Positions 32,657 through 40,890 of a DNA stretch of 64,000 bases are shown here, piece by piece. Source of the stretch: a virus. How positions within the stretch are numbered: position 1 is the first letter of the stretch; each line of letters begins with the position of its first letter. Below the pieces are notes generated by a model, which saw only the letters and a list, made by a program, of their open reading frames with translations, was not told where the DNA came from and made no database searches. The position numbers and the translations under genes are program-made. The stretch spans positions 1 to 64,000 of the IMG/VR virus record IMGVR_UViG_3300010371_000030. One strand, written 5' to 3'.

Positions 32657-33327
32657 TGGATGCCCAGTTCCTTCTTCATCCTGGCCTTGGCCGCCTTGCG
32701 GAAGTCGCCCGCCTCCAGAGGCACCACTGTGTACTTCCCCTCCAGCATCGACTCGATGCTCGACCCATACATCTTGGTCAGAGCGGCATACGACAGATTG
32801 GTGGCGAGGAGAACAGGATCGCCATCGTCATACCGACGCTTGAGAAGCAACTCCAACTGCGTCGTCAGCCACGAGTCCGCCTTGTAGTGCTCCTTGCCTA
32901 GCTCGTCAATGGCCACGAAGTCCGAGTCCAGCAAGAACGCCAAGCGCCGATCAGAGTCCGGGCTGTGGAAGCCTCGCTTGATGTCGGCATCCAGTTGTGC
33001 CAGCGTGGTGTAGTAGGCCGTGCGCCCTCGCCGCAGGGCCTGTGTGAGCACGAACGACATGAAGATGGTCTTGCCCGCTCCGTTGTCACCGCTGAACAGC
33101 AGCGAGTAGCCACGGACCATCGCCACCTTCATTCGAGCCGTGTACTTCAACACACACGCATCGAAGGCAGCCCGATTGTACTTGATGTCGCCACTCCCGA
33201 CGTTCCAGAACGTCTTGGGGATACACGCTTCATAGCATCGCGTGTAATACAGCGCTCGTGTATCGTCGTCACCGAAGCGCTCCGCCATGGACGCTTGGAA
33301 GATGGAGACTTGTTCCGGCGTTCTCAT
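32653..33327 (-). CDS. Helicase-loader ATPase (DnaC/IstB type)
   Basis: A 224-aa AAA+ ATPase. Walker A is SGDNGAGKT at about 79-87, Walker B and the following residues are FVAIDELGKE, and LLATNLSY is the sensor-1 strand. The N-terminal 60 residues would contact DnaB. It overlaps the initiator stop by 4 nt and the DnaB start by 4 nt. The role is to place the DnaB-like ring on the origin opened by the initiator encoded just upstream. Confidence 0.9.
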   Translation of the reverse strand: MRTPEQVSIFQASMAERFGDDDTRALYYTRCYEACIPKTFWNVGSGDIKYNRAAFDACVLKYTARMKVAMVRGYSLLFSGDNGAGKTIFMSFVLTQALRRGRTAYYTTLAQLDADIKRGFHSPDSDRRLAFLLDSDFVAIDELGKEHYKADSWLTTQLELLLKRRYDDGDPVLLATNLSYAALTKMYGSSIESMLEGKYTVVPLEAGDFRKAAKARMKKELGIQ

Positions 33328-34802
33328 GGCGTGAACAACACCTCCGCGACAAACTCCGCCATCTCTTTGGCCTTACCAGCTGCCATGAACACCTTCGTTC
33401 CTTTGGCCAGCAGTTCTGCGTTGTGCTGTAGAGTCAGCAGATACCTGTCGTTGTACGCTTGCGTCTTGAAGCCGCCCTGTTCCAACGTCTTCCGCAACTC
33501 CGGATGGAGTTGCCCCATAGCCGTGTAGCTGTTGCCCGCCGGTGGCTTCGGGCTTTCTGCCGACACGGCGGCCGACGTCGGCGCCGGGGCGGACATGGAC
33601 GAGCACGCTACGCGGTCGATGTTGGCAGGAGACTTCAGGAAGCTAAGCGGCGGCAGAACCATGTCACGTTGTGCGAAGTTGCCGATGTTGGCGTCCCAGT
33701 ACTGGAGAAGCTGGCGTGGTGTGACGCCCTTCCGAAGGCACATGATGCCCGCCTCTTCAGCGTATCGTCGCTCCTCGGCAGAGACGTTGTACGTGCTGAC
33801 CAGCTTGCGACGCCGCTCCGCCTCGCGCCGATATCGTGTGTAGATGCGGCTGAACTCGGTCGCAATCTTGTCCACGAGAGCTTGGCGTGACTTGTCGCTC
33901 TTGGGTCTGTCGAGAATGGCCAGGAACAGCGGATGTCTCCGGGAGCCGGGGTCAAAGGTGAGCACCGGGTCCTCATACCTATCCAGCTGTACCCAATCAA
34001 TAGTACCGGGAACGCGCCCTTGAATCTTTTGTGCTGTGGCGTGGTTCTTGCCGTTGGCAGCGCGCGCCTCGCTTCGCTCGGCTCTAAGCCTCTGTCGATC
34101 CGCTCCGATCCTTTCGACCATAGAAAGGGATCCGATCTTAGGCCCAGCAGCAAGAGGCTCCTTGTAGGCACCTTCGGACACGAATTTGACACGCTCTCCA
34201 TCGCCATCAAAGGCGATCTTGGTGGCAGCAAGAATGCTTTGTACACAGGCGGCCTGGAAGTCGGTCGACATCGCCGAAACTCCAGCGCCGATGGTCATCG
34301 AAAGGGCTTGCTGGGAAAGTCCGACTGGACCCCTGGGAAAGTCCGAATCCTGGCCTGGGAAAGTCCGACTGAAGCCCTGGGAAAGTCCGACTGACACAGT
34401 AAACGTGTCGGTTCCGACGTGAGTCACGCGAGGCTCCGCCCTGTCGAGGGCTGCGACGGCGACGTCTGCGAGACGCGCGAAATGGTGCGCGCGAGCATTG
34501 ATCAGAGCACGACGCTCGATGATGACGCGCGTCGGCCGACCGCCCCCGACGGTGTCAAATGAGATGTAGCCCTTGAGATGGAGCTCACGGAGAACTTCGT
34601 TGCTCCGGCGTTCAGAATACTTGAGCAGCTTGGCGAGTTTGCCACGACCAGAAGCCAGCTCATCATCCGTCGCGACGATGAGACGCATCCAAACGGCGAA
34701 TCCTTCGCTGGTCAGCTCATCAAAGGCAGTAGAGATGCGGGCGGGCCCTACTCCGGGGTGCGAGACTGGCGTTGCCTTCTGCCGTCTTACGATTGGATCC
34801 AT
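33324..34802 (-). CDS. O-like replication initiator carrying the candidate origin
   Basis: A 492-aa protein. The start at 34802 is preceded by GAAGGA. Residues about 25-100 form a winged helix-turn-helix (FAVWMRLIVATDD, then KLLKYSERRSNEVLRELHL, then a wing and RPTRVIIERR), the DNA-binding layout of phage initiators. Four 22-bp direct repeats (34311-34398) lie within its coding sequence and encode different peptides in different frames. The C-terminal half is helical and could bind the helicase loader. The gene order initiator, DnaC-like, DnaB-like parallels lambda O and P. The assignment rests on domain, repeats and position together. Confidence 0.75.
   Translation of the reverse strand: MDPIVRRQKATPVSHPGVGPARISTAFDELTSEGFAVWMRLIVATDDELASGRGKLAKLLKYSERRSNEVLRELHLKGYISFDTVGGGRPTRVIIERRALINARAHHFARLADVAVAALDRAEPRVTHVGTDTFTVSVGLSQGFSRTFPGQDSDFPRGPVGLSQQALSMTIGAGVSAMSTDFQAACVQSILAATKIAFDGDGERVKFVSEGAYKEPLAAGPKIGSLSMVERIGADRQRLRAERSEARAANGKNHATAQKIQGRVPGTIDWVQLDRYEDPVLTFDPGSRRHPLFLAILDRPKSDKSRQALVDKIATEFSRIYTRYRREAERRRKLVSTYNVSAEERRYAEEAGIMCLRKGVTPRQLLQYWDANIGNFAQRDMVLPPLSFLKSPANIDRVACSSMSAPAPTSAAVSAESPKPPAGNSYTAMGQLHPELRKTLEQGGFKTQAYNDRYLLTLQHNAELLAKGTKVFMAAGKAKEMAEFVAEVLFTP
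34311..34398. repeat. Four 22-bp iterons inside the initiator gene (candidate origin)
   Basis: A 14-bp core, CTGGGAAAGTCCGA, occurs without mismatch at 34311, 34333, 34355 and 34377, exactly 22 bp apart. The remaining 8 bp of each unit vary. Since 22 is not a multiple of three, the same DNA is read in three frames, so selection must act on DNA. Short inverted repeats (GACAC...GTGTC, GTCGG..CCGAC) lie at 34393-34418. By analogy with lambda O, these are binding sites for the initiator. The DNA-unwinding element has not been located. Confidence 0.85.
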
Positions 34803-34866
34803 CGTTTGGATTCCTTCCATTGTGCCCACGTCCGTCTGGGTCGGAAACCGCTGTATCCCTCTGCTT

Positions 34867-34908
34867 AAAAGCAAACGGCCGACATCCCGTTGGAGGATTG
34901 TCGGCCGT
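34867..34908 (-). terminator. Terminator-like hairpin upstream of the initiator gene
   Basis: A perfect 10-bp inverted repeat (ACGGCCGACA at 34875-34884 with its complement at 34899-34908) has a 14-nt loop. Read leftwards it is followed by TTGCTTTT. It lies in the 233-bp gap (34803-35035) between the UvsW-like helicase and the initiator, so it probably ends the upstream transcript or attenuates entry into the replication operon. The rest of the gap shows no clear gene; I could not identify a convincing promoter there. Confidence 0.6.
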
Positions 34909-35035
34909 CTCTGCTCACGAAGCAAGCGCCCGAGCGCGCCCACCGTCCGCCGCTCGTCCGTCCCTACGTCAAGCAGCGTAGGGAGAAGCCTAACCGGCGA
35001 ACGTCCGGAGCGAAAGCGTTTTTTCGCCCAGTCGG

Positions 35036-36496
35036 CTAATTCCTGACTTCGACAAGAAACGCTGGCTCAGACTGGTACGCTTCCAACCGAGCTTGGGAGT
35101 GCTCCTCCAAGTAATGGTTGGTTTCGTCCATAAAGTCGATGAACAAGGCTACACGCTTGCCCTCGGCCATCGTCAGGTTACGCTGTCGCTGGATGGCTCT
35201 CTTGATATCCCTGCCACCTTCCGCGTTGATGACACACTCGACGGCCGGGATGTCCACGCCCTCGCCCAGGACTGTGCCAATAAGCACGTTGAACTCACCA
35301 GACAGCATACGCTCGATGAGCGCGCGGCGTTTATCCTTCCGCTCCCGCCCCGTGATCTTCTCGTTGGGCACACCCACGGAGTCGAGCCATCGACGAAGCG
35401 TGTTAATGTGCTCCAACTCACGCGCGAGGATGAGCACCTTCATGCCCATATCCACACTCGCCTTCCGGGCGAGCCGAGCGATCATGCTATTGCGCTTGTC
35501 GTTGTTCGTAAGACACATCGAGCGCATCATATCGCTCCACCCCGCAGTCTTGAAGCCGGTCGGTGTGGTAATGCGATACATCTTGACGTTCTGGCGCATC
35601 AGGTAGCCAGCTTCAATCAAGTCCGACATGGACAAGTCGGTTCTGACGGGCCCAAACACACCCTTGAGCCAGATGATGCCGCGCTCCGCTTCCTTCACAT
35701 CGTCCAGGAAGACGGTGGCAGAGAGCGCGACCTTGAACATGGCATCGAAGTCGTATGGAATCTTGTACCACTCGCCCTCGCCCCGGATGTGGTGCGCTTC
35801 GTCGCAGATGAACACGTCCCGCGTGTGAATCAGTTCCTTGTAACGTGGATCCATCGGGCGTCCATTCTTCTTGCCTGGGTCCGAACGTTTGCCGCGCCAA
35901 CGCGCGAGCGATTGAAGCATCGCCACGATGAAGAAGCCATCCTTGTACTCGGAGTCCCCAATGTATCCAATGTCGAGTCCGGGCAAGGACTCCCGCAGGG
36001 AGGCAACCGTCTGCTCCAACAGCATCTGGCTCGGCACGCCGAACACCCCGGGGCGCCCGATTCGACGGATGACTTCAGCCGCTGTCTTGGTCTTGCCCGA
36101 GCGGATGGGCATCTTGAGAATGCCCAGTCCTGGCATCTGGCAATTGAAGATGGAGTCGACCGCCGCCAGCTGGTAGGGACGCAACTGGATGTCTGGATTC
36201 CACGCGATGTCCACGCGTTCGTGGTGGGCATATCGCTCATTCACGACCTTGTAGGGCAGCTTCATCCGCTTGAGCTCTCTGGCGATGTCGATGGCCAGGC
36301 CTGCGGGCGCGAAGTACCCTTCTGGCTCTGCGTACTGAAGCAGATGCTCCTTGCCGTCCCATCGTTTGGCCCGGAAGGCGGGTGAGAAGTGCGAGCCCGC
36401 GATCTTGTAGCTGGTCAATCTTCCAATGGCTCGTGTCACCTTGAGCGAGGCGCCCGAGATGACCACGTGACGATTGGTGACCCGAAGGGTGATCAT
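35036..36496 (-). CDS. SF2 DNA helicase (UvsW-like)
   Basis: A 486-aa superfamily-2 helicase. Motif I is PIRSGKTKT at about 129-137, motif II is CDEAHH near residue 230, motif III is ALSATVF, and motif VI is QRQRNLT. The N-terminal 100 residues are a UvsW-type accessory domain with the FRAKRWDGKEHLL segment. Such helicases unwind branched DNA and help switch from origin-dependent to recombination-dependent replication. The ATG at 36496 is not preceded by a clear ribosome-binding site; an in-frame TTG at 36526 is another option. It stands between the structural genes and the replication operon. Confidence 0.88.
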   Translation of the reverse strand: MITLRVTNRHVVISGASLKVTRAIGRLTSYKIAGSHFSPAFRAKRWDGKEHLLQYAEPEGYFAPAGLAIDIARELKRMKLPYKVVNERYAHHERVDIAWNPDIQLRPYQLAAVDSIFNCQMPGLGILKMPIRSGKTKTAAEVIRRIGRPGVFGVPSQMLLEQTVASLRESLPGLDIGYIGDSEYKDGFFIVAMLQSLARWRGKRSDPGKKNGRPMDPRYKELIHTRDVFICDEAHHIRGEGEWYKIPYDFDAMFKVALSATVFLDDVKEAERGIIWLKGVFGPVRTDLSMSDLIEAGYLMRQNVKMYRITTPTGFKTAGWSDMMRSMCLTNNDKRNSMIARLARKASVDMGMKVLILARELEHINTLRRWLDSVGVPNEKITGRERKDKRRALIERMLSGEFNVLIGTVLGEGVDIPAVECVINAEGGRDIKRAIQRQRNLTMAEGKRVALFIDFMDETNHYLEEHSQARLEAYQSEPAFLVEVRN

Positions 36497-36564
36497 GGCG
36501 CCGTACGATACCTGGCGCCGTGTCAACGCGCTGTCAGCTTATGCTGCGGGGAGGGCGACGTCTG

Positions 36565-36592
36565 GGCCGACGTATGCGGGCGAACGTCGGCC
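36565..36592. other. Inverted repeat between late genes and the helicase gene
   Basis: GGCCGACGT at 36565-36573 and its complement at 36584-36592 form a 9-bp stem with a 10-nt loop, in the 104-bp gap at 36497-36600. No U-tract follows leftwards, so it is at best an unusual terminator or an mRNA element. The stem shares GGCCGAC with the hairpin at 34875-34908. Confidence 0.5.
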
Positions 36593-36600
36593 TGCCAGGT

Positions 36601-37359
36601 TCAGGCAGCGGCGTGGAGCGGGTGCGCGGAGAGGGGCAGCCGCGGCGGGCGAGGCGGAGTCAGCAGACGCTGGACGTGGCGCGCGGTGGGATGGCACCTG
36701 TCGAAACCGTGCTTGGCGCACTTCGGGCACGCGCCACCCGGCCTGGTCCGCTCTGCCGGGATCTGGCTCGTCTGCCCGTTGATCATCACCATCATGTAGC
36801 CGCCCATGGCCGTGTCGACGGACCAAGGCGACGTCAGCACCTTCATGAAGTCCACCGGGTGCCCGACCGGCGAAGCGTCGTTGAAGTAGTCGGGCGTCAC
36901 GAAGTCCGACATGGCCACGTTGTTGATGCGGTAGATGCGCCCTTCGCACGGGTCGCTGAGCTCGTCGGCCACGTGCATCTTCTTGGCCTCTGACCACCAC
37001 CAGTTGTTGACGCCAGGATCCTTGAGAGCCTCGGCCGCTTCGTGACTCACCGTGGAAGTGATGTCGTCCAGGCTCATGCCGTCGGTGAAGATGTACCCGA
37101 TGGGCATCCCGTTCTGGTCGGTGGTGTGATATCCGGCCGCCCCGGACACGTCGGACGCTCGGGCCAGCCGAAGCTGGGTTGAGCCGGGCGGAGCGGCGCC
37201 CGGCTCGCTGACGGCGGTGACCGACGGAGCGACTAGCCCCCAGATCGGGCAGACGTCGCGCGCCAGCTGGATCTGGAGCGCTGCGCCCACCTCGCTGAGC
37301 TGCGCGAGGGTGATCGCCGGAGAGCCCGCGACCAGGCAGAACTGCTTGATCGCAATCAC
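36601..37359 (-). CDS. Hypothetical protein with HExxE-like metal motif
   Basis: A 252-aa protein. The centre reads TVSHEAAEALKDPGV followed some 30 residues later by ELSDPCEGRIYRINNVAMSD. Similar SHExxE...DP...SDFV combinations occur in uncharacterised phage and bacterial proteins, and they look like a zinc-binding site; a peptidase function is possible but not shown. The C-terminus has a small Cys/His part (CPKCAKHGFDRCHP) and a Pro-rich tail. It is the last gene of the structural region. Confidence 0.6.
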   Translation of the reverse strand: MIAIKQFCLVAGSPAITLAQLSEVGAALQIQLARDVCPIWGLVAPSVTAVSEPGAAPPGSTQLRLARASDVSGAAGYHTTDQNGMPIGYIFTDGMSLDDITSTVSHEAAEALKDPGVNNWWWSEAKKMHVADELSDPCEGRIYRINNVAMSDFVTPDYFNDASPVGHPVDFMKVLTSPWSVDTAMGGYMMVMINGQTSQIPAERTRPGGACPKCAKHGFDRCHPTARHVQRLLTPPRPPRLPLSAHPLHAAA

Positions 37360-37766
37360 TGCTGCACCTGCGCCTTCACGCCCTTGTCGGCGAGCTGCGC
37401 CACGAGCGCGCTGGCAGCGTCCGGCCGGAGCACGCCCACGAGGCGTCCGCTGTCGGACAAGCGCACCTCCTTGAAGCCGGTGGCGGTCGCGGCACCCTTG
37501 CGGACGGCCTGGCTGGCGACGTTGAGCCCTCCGCCGATGAGCTGGAGCACCTCCTGGCAGATGGTGCCGGCCGTCGGATCGTCCGCCACCGCGGACACCC
37601 AGGAGCAGCCGGGCCCAGCTACCGTGTTGGTGACGTTGCCCGCCGTCTGAAGGTCGGACTTGACCGTGGACGTCGGAACGTTGCAGCCGACGGATGCGCC
37701 GGGAAGCGCCGCCGCGAGCACGGACGCGAGGATGATGTTGGCGAACAATTGTTTGACGGTGAGCAT
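37356..37766 (-). CDS. Small exported protein, possible lipoprotein
   Basis: A 136-aa protein. The start at 37766 is preceded by GAGGAGG. Residues 1-28 form an N-terminal signal: a short basic start, a hydrophobic run LFANIILASVLAAAL and GASVGC, where the Cys resembles a lipobox position. The mature part is Val/Thr/Ala-rich and has a further CQEV Cys. It lies between the tail-fibre gene and the HExxE-like protein. A lysis-related (spanin-like) or superinfection-exclusion role is possible, but the sequence gives no direct proof. Confidence 0.6.
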   Translation of the reverse strand: MLTVKQLFANIILASVLAAALPGASVGCNVPTSTVKSDLQTAGNVTNTVAGPGCSWVSAVADDPTAGTICQEVLQLIGGGLNVASQAVRKGAATATGFKEVRLSDSGRLVGVLRPDAASALVAQLADKGVKAQVQQ

Positions 37767-37785
37767 CGTGAACCTCCTCAAGAGG

Positions 37786-40700
37786 TCAGGTGTAGGACAG
37801 CAGGTTACAGACAAGCGAAGTGTTGCTGCCGCTGAAGGTAGTAGTCACGAACGTGGACGTGACACCGCTGTTCGAAGCACGTCCGATGATCGTAGAAGAC
37901 ACCCCATCTGAAGCGTCAAAGTTGATGGCCGAATAAGTAGTGTTGTTCCAGTAAATGAAGCCATTCATGATCATGTGTTGCCGCCCGTTAAGCGTAGAGG
38001 TGTGCCCGGTGAGGTTGATCACCGGGTTTCCGTCGGTCAGCTGGGTGCACTCGATGCGGAAGTCATTCACGAACAAGCGATTGCACTCGTCCCCATAGAT
38101 GACCGGACAATGGTTCTGCCCCATCCATCGCAGATAGAGACCACGGATGGCCACGCTGTCGCTCGATGAAGGAACATAGATGAAGGCGAGCGAACCAGGC
38201 CCCGCAGAAGCCGCGTTGGGCGAGGCAGGACCGTTGGAGCAGTTGAGCAACTGGCAGCTATTGCCCAGACGGACAACTCCATCGGTGCAAGACACAGCGC
38301 CGTAGCCTCCGCCTCCGCCGCGCGCTTCCAGCATCACGCCGTCCAGCTGAACGCAATCGTCCAAGTACAGGCCATACTGCCATCGATTGGAACCGTCGCC
38401 GCCAGCGCCGAAGTCGATGTGTACGTCGCTGTGCTTGGTCACAGGGCTGATGAACGCCACTTGGTAGGTGGAAAGGACTCCGACGGGCGATCCCAGGTTG
38501 CCGACCTTGAAACGGTGGCCGCGCGTCTTGTTCATGGCGATCATCGCCGGGAAGCCCGCCGCCAGGCTGTCGTTGCTGGTCGTACGCGTCAGACCGTTGT
38601 AGTCCACCTGGATGTTGTTGAACGTGCACGAGGCGACGTTGTTACCAACGCAGTACAGCGTCGGGCCGTTGTGGATGTTGATGCCCGAGCCCGTGGTGTA
38701 GAAAACGTACAGTCCATCCACGTGCATGATACCCGTCTGGCCGTCGTCGCCAAAGCGGATCAGCGGGTTTTGGGCTCCAGTCGGACGGGCCGCCGCGCTT
38801 CCGATGAGCACCAAGTTGTTTTTCCACGTGAACTTGCCGCCGTTCGCCGGGGTGGCCCAGATGAACTTCGGGTCTGCCAGCGTATGCGGCGACGACAAAT
38901 CCTGTCCATCGGCTACAAAGATGCAGTCTTCCACAGTCCCCGTGCACCCCGGCGCGTAGAGCGCTTGCCCCTCGGCCGTGAAGATGTAGCAGTTTCGCAG
39001 GTGGATGTCGGCCCCGTTTCGAGCGCTGATGACGGGCGAGTACACGCCCGGCGTGGCGAGAAACACGCAGTTGTCGAAGGTGTACTTGTGAGTGCCGTTG
39101 AGAAACACGGCAGGCACGTCCGCCGAATTGACCCAGAAGATGCAGTTGCGGAAGGTCACAGGCGTGATGATCTCATCGCCAATCGTCGGACCGCCCGTCA
39201 AGTCCGACCTGAATGCCGCGGTGGCAGACAGCGATGAGGCGTCGGGCCCATAGATGACCACGTTCTCGATGGTGCCGAACGACAGGTTGTTACCGCCCGT
39301 AGCATGGGCGATGCCGAGCGATTCGGAGTTGGGCGCGTTGTCTCCGGTCTGTGGCTTGATGATGCCGTTGCGGAGATGATACGGCTGAAGGCGGAGGACA
39401 TTGTGATCCAGCAAGCCGACGTAGCCCGCCCGGATGCCGAAGTCTTCCATGATCACGTTGTTGCCGTTGACAGGATCGCCCAACGCAATCGAGCCGGTGC
39501 TGGTCGGGTCAGCATCGAGATAGCACCGCATGAACGTGCCACGGTAGATGGCAGAGCCCGTGACAGGTCCGCTCGTCGTGATCCACGTCCGGACGGAGGG
39601 ATCGGCGCCGGATGGATCGGACACCTCGCCCAGCACGAACGATTGATTGGCCCCCGTATCGCCGCCTGGAGCGATCATGTACTTGTTTGCCGGATTGGCA
39701 ACACGCTTGAGGTAGTACAGCCCCGAAGTCTGGAACTGAGTGGCGAATTCCGTATTGGAGTAGTCGCCGATGAAACCAGAGCCTTGGTCTCCGAACGTGG
39801 CCGTGACGCTCCGGGCGCGGCGGAGTTGCGTGTCAGGCCCTTTCAACAGGAACGTCTGGAGAGTGTCGGTGGACGGATTGAACGTCCCGTCCGTCACGTT
39901 GCCCAGACCACCCGCGGGCTGCGCCGCCATGGGCTTCCTGGGAGTGAACGCCGTCATGTCCACGCCCAGACGCGAGACGCCCGAGGGGATTGCGGTGGAC
40001 GCCAGAACATCGACCACCTGCTGGAAGCCTTCTTGGACCGTTCCGGCCGTGATCCACTTGTACGTGGTGAGCAGAATCTGGCTGGCATCCTCGAACGTCT
40101 TGAGGACTCTCTGGTTGGAGTTGTCGAAGCTGACTGGGGTGTTCCCGGTGCCGACTCCGAGCACGGTGCCGAGGAAGCACACCGTGGGCGTGAACTGTAG
40201 ATTGATCGTTTTGGTGATGATCGGACCTTCCAGGCACACCGTGTAGTCGGCTGCGTTGGTGTCGACGCTGTTCTGGCCCAGATTGCCGGCGGTGATGATG
40301 TAGTTGTGCGTCCCGTCCCACTGGCACGTCTGGGACTCGATTGCGATGGCCGCCGTCGTGGCCTCCTGCGCCGGAACGTTCATCCACACTTGGAACGTTC
40401 GGCCAGCATACGACGTGCCTGACTCCACCACGGCGTCGACCACGATCTTGATCGTGCCATTGCCCAGGTCGGTGATGCTCGTGGGAGCGCCGGAGCGCCC
40501 GATCTGGTCGATCATCCCGCGATACTGCGGCCTGCCCGTGCGCGGATTGATGGTGATCTCGTTTGGAATCTGCGTGTGCGTCAGACCGACATAGTACAGG
40601 ACCCCCAGGTTGTTCTCGAAGAACATCTGCTGTCCTCCGATGGCCTGGGTGATGTCCATGATGTGGCCCTCGCCGTCCGTCGCGAGGCTCGTGCCCGTCA

Positions 40701-40887
40701 CATGGACGGTGTTTGGCACCGAGGAATCGAGCACCAGGAGCGTATCGAACACGCCGTCCAGATTCCAGTGCGTCTTGATGGACTCGATGACCTGCGCCTG
40801 GAGGTACTGGACCACGCGCACGGCGAAGTCCTGGAATCCCAGGATCATCTTGTCTTGGAGGTTGGCCTGTTCGAGCCCGGTGGTCAT
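37786..40887 (-). CDS. Tail fibre / tailspike-like protein with beta-helix
   Basis: A 1033-aa protein. Its N-terminal 150 residues (MTTGLEQANLQDKMILGFQD) probably attach it to the baseplate. From about residue 330 the sequence repeats short N- and G-rich turns with ladders of hydrophobic residues (for example FRNCIFWVNSADVPAVF, then KYTFDNCVFLATPGVY), as expected for a right-handed parallel beta-helix of the pectate-lyase type. It follows the I-like baseplate gene, the usual place for a receptor-binding protein. No catalytic site was identified, so enzymatic activity is unknown. Confidence 0.75.
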   Translation of the reverse strand: MTTGLEQANLQDKMILGFQDFAVRVVQYLQAQVIESIKTHWNLDGVFDTLLVLDSSVPNTVHVTGTSLATDGEGHIMDITQAIGGQQMFFENNLGVLYYVGLTHTQIPNEITINPRTGRPQYRGMIDQIGRSGAPTSITDLGNGTIKIVVDAVVESGTSYAGRTFQVWMNVPAQEATTAAIAIESQTCQWDGTHNYIITAGNLGQNSVDTNAADYTVCLEGPIITKTINLQFTPTVCFLGTVLGVGTGNTPVSFDNSNQRVLKTFEDASQILLTTYKWITAGTVQEGFQQVVDVLASTAIPSGVSRLGVDMTAFTPRKPMAAQPAGGLGNVTDGTFNPSTDTLQTFLLKGPDTQLRRARSVTATFGDQGSGFIGDYSNTEFATQFQTSGLYYLKRVANPANKYMIAPGGDTGANQSFVLGEVSDPSGADPSVRTWITTSGPVTGSAIYRGTFMRCYLDADPTSTGSIALGDPVNGNNVIMEDFGIRAGYVGLLDHNVLRLQPYHLRNGIIKPQTGDNAPNSESLGIAHATGGNNLSFGTIENVVIYGPDASSLSATAAFRSDLTGGPTIGDEIITPVTFRNCIFWVNSADVPAVFLNGTHKYTFDNCVFLATPGVYSPVISARNGADIHLRNCYIFTAEGQALYAPGCTGTVEDCIFVADGQDLSSPHTLADPKFIWATPANGGKFTWKNNLVLIGSAAARPTGAQNPLIRFGDDGQTGIMHVDGLYVFYTTGSGINIHNGPTLYCVGNNVASCTFNNIQVDYNGLTRTTSNDSLAAGFPAMIAMNKTRGHRFKVGNLGSPVGVLSTYQVAFISPVTKHSDVHIDFGAGGDGSNRWQYGLYLDDCVQLDGVMLEARGGGGGYGAVSCTDGVVRLGNSCQLLNCSNGPASPNAASAGPGSLAFIYVPSSSDSVAIRGLYLRWMGQNHCPVIYGDECNRLFVNDFRIECTQLTDGNPVINLTGHTSTLNGRQHMIMNGFIYWNNTTYSAINFDASDGVSSTIIGRASNSGVTSTFVTTTFSGSNTSLVCNLLSYT

Positions 40888-40890
40888 CTG

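Noticed and set aside
34311-34398. CRISPR array
   Set aside because: The repeats are 14 bp with 8-bp variable parts and lie inside a coding gene; CRISPR repeats and spacers are about 20-40 bp each. Iterons explain the pattern.
36505-36526. Promoter for the UvsW-like gene (TTGACA at 36526-36521 on the minus strand)
   Set aside because: The -35-like hexamer is perfect, but the only -10-like sequence (TATCGT at 36510-36505) is just 10 bp away, too close for a sigma-70 promoter, and the 17-bp position is GC-rich.
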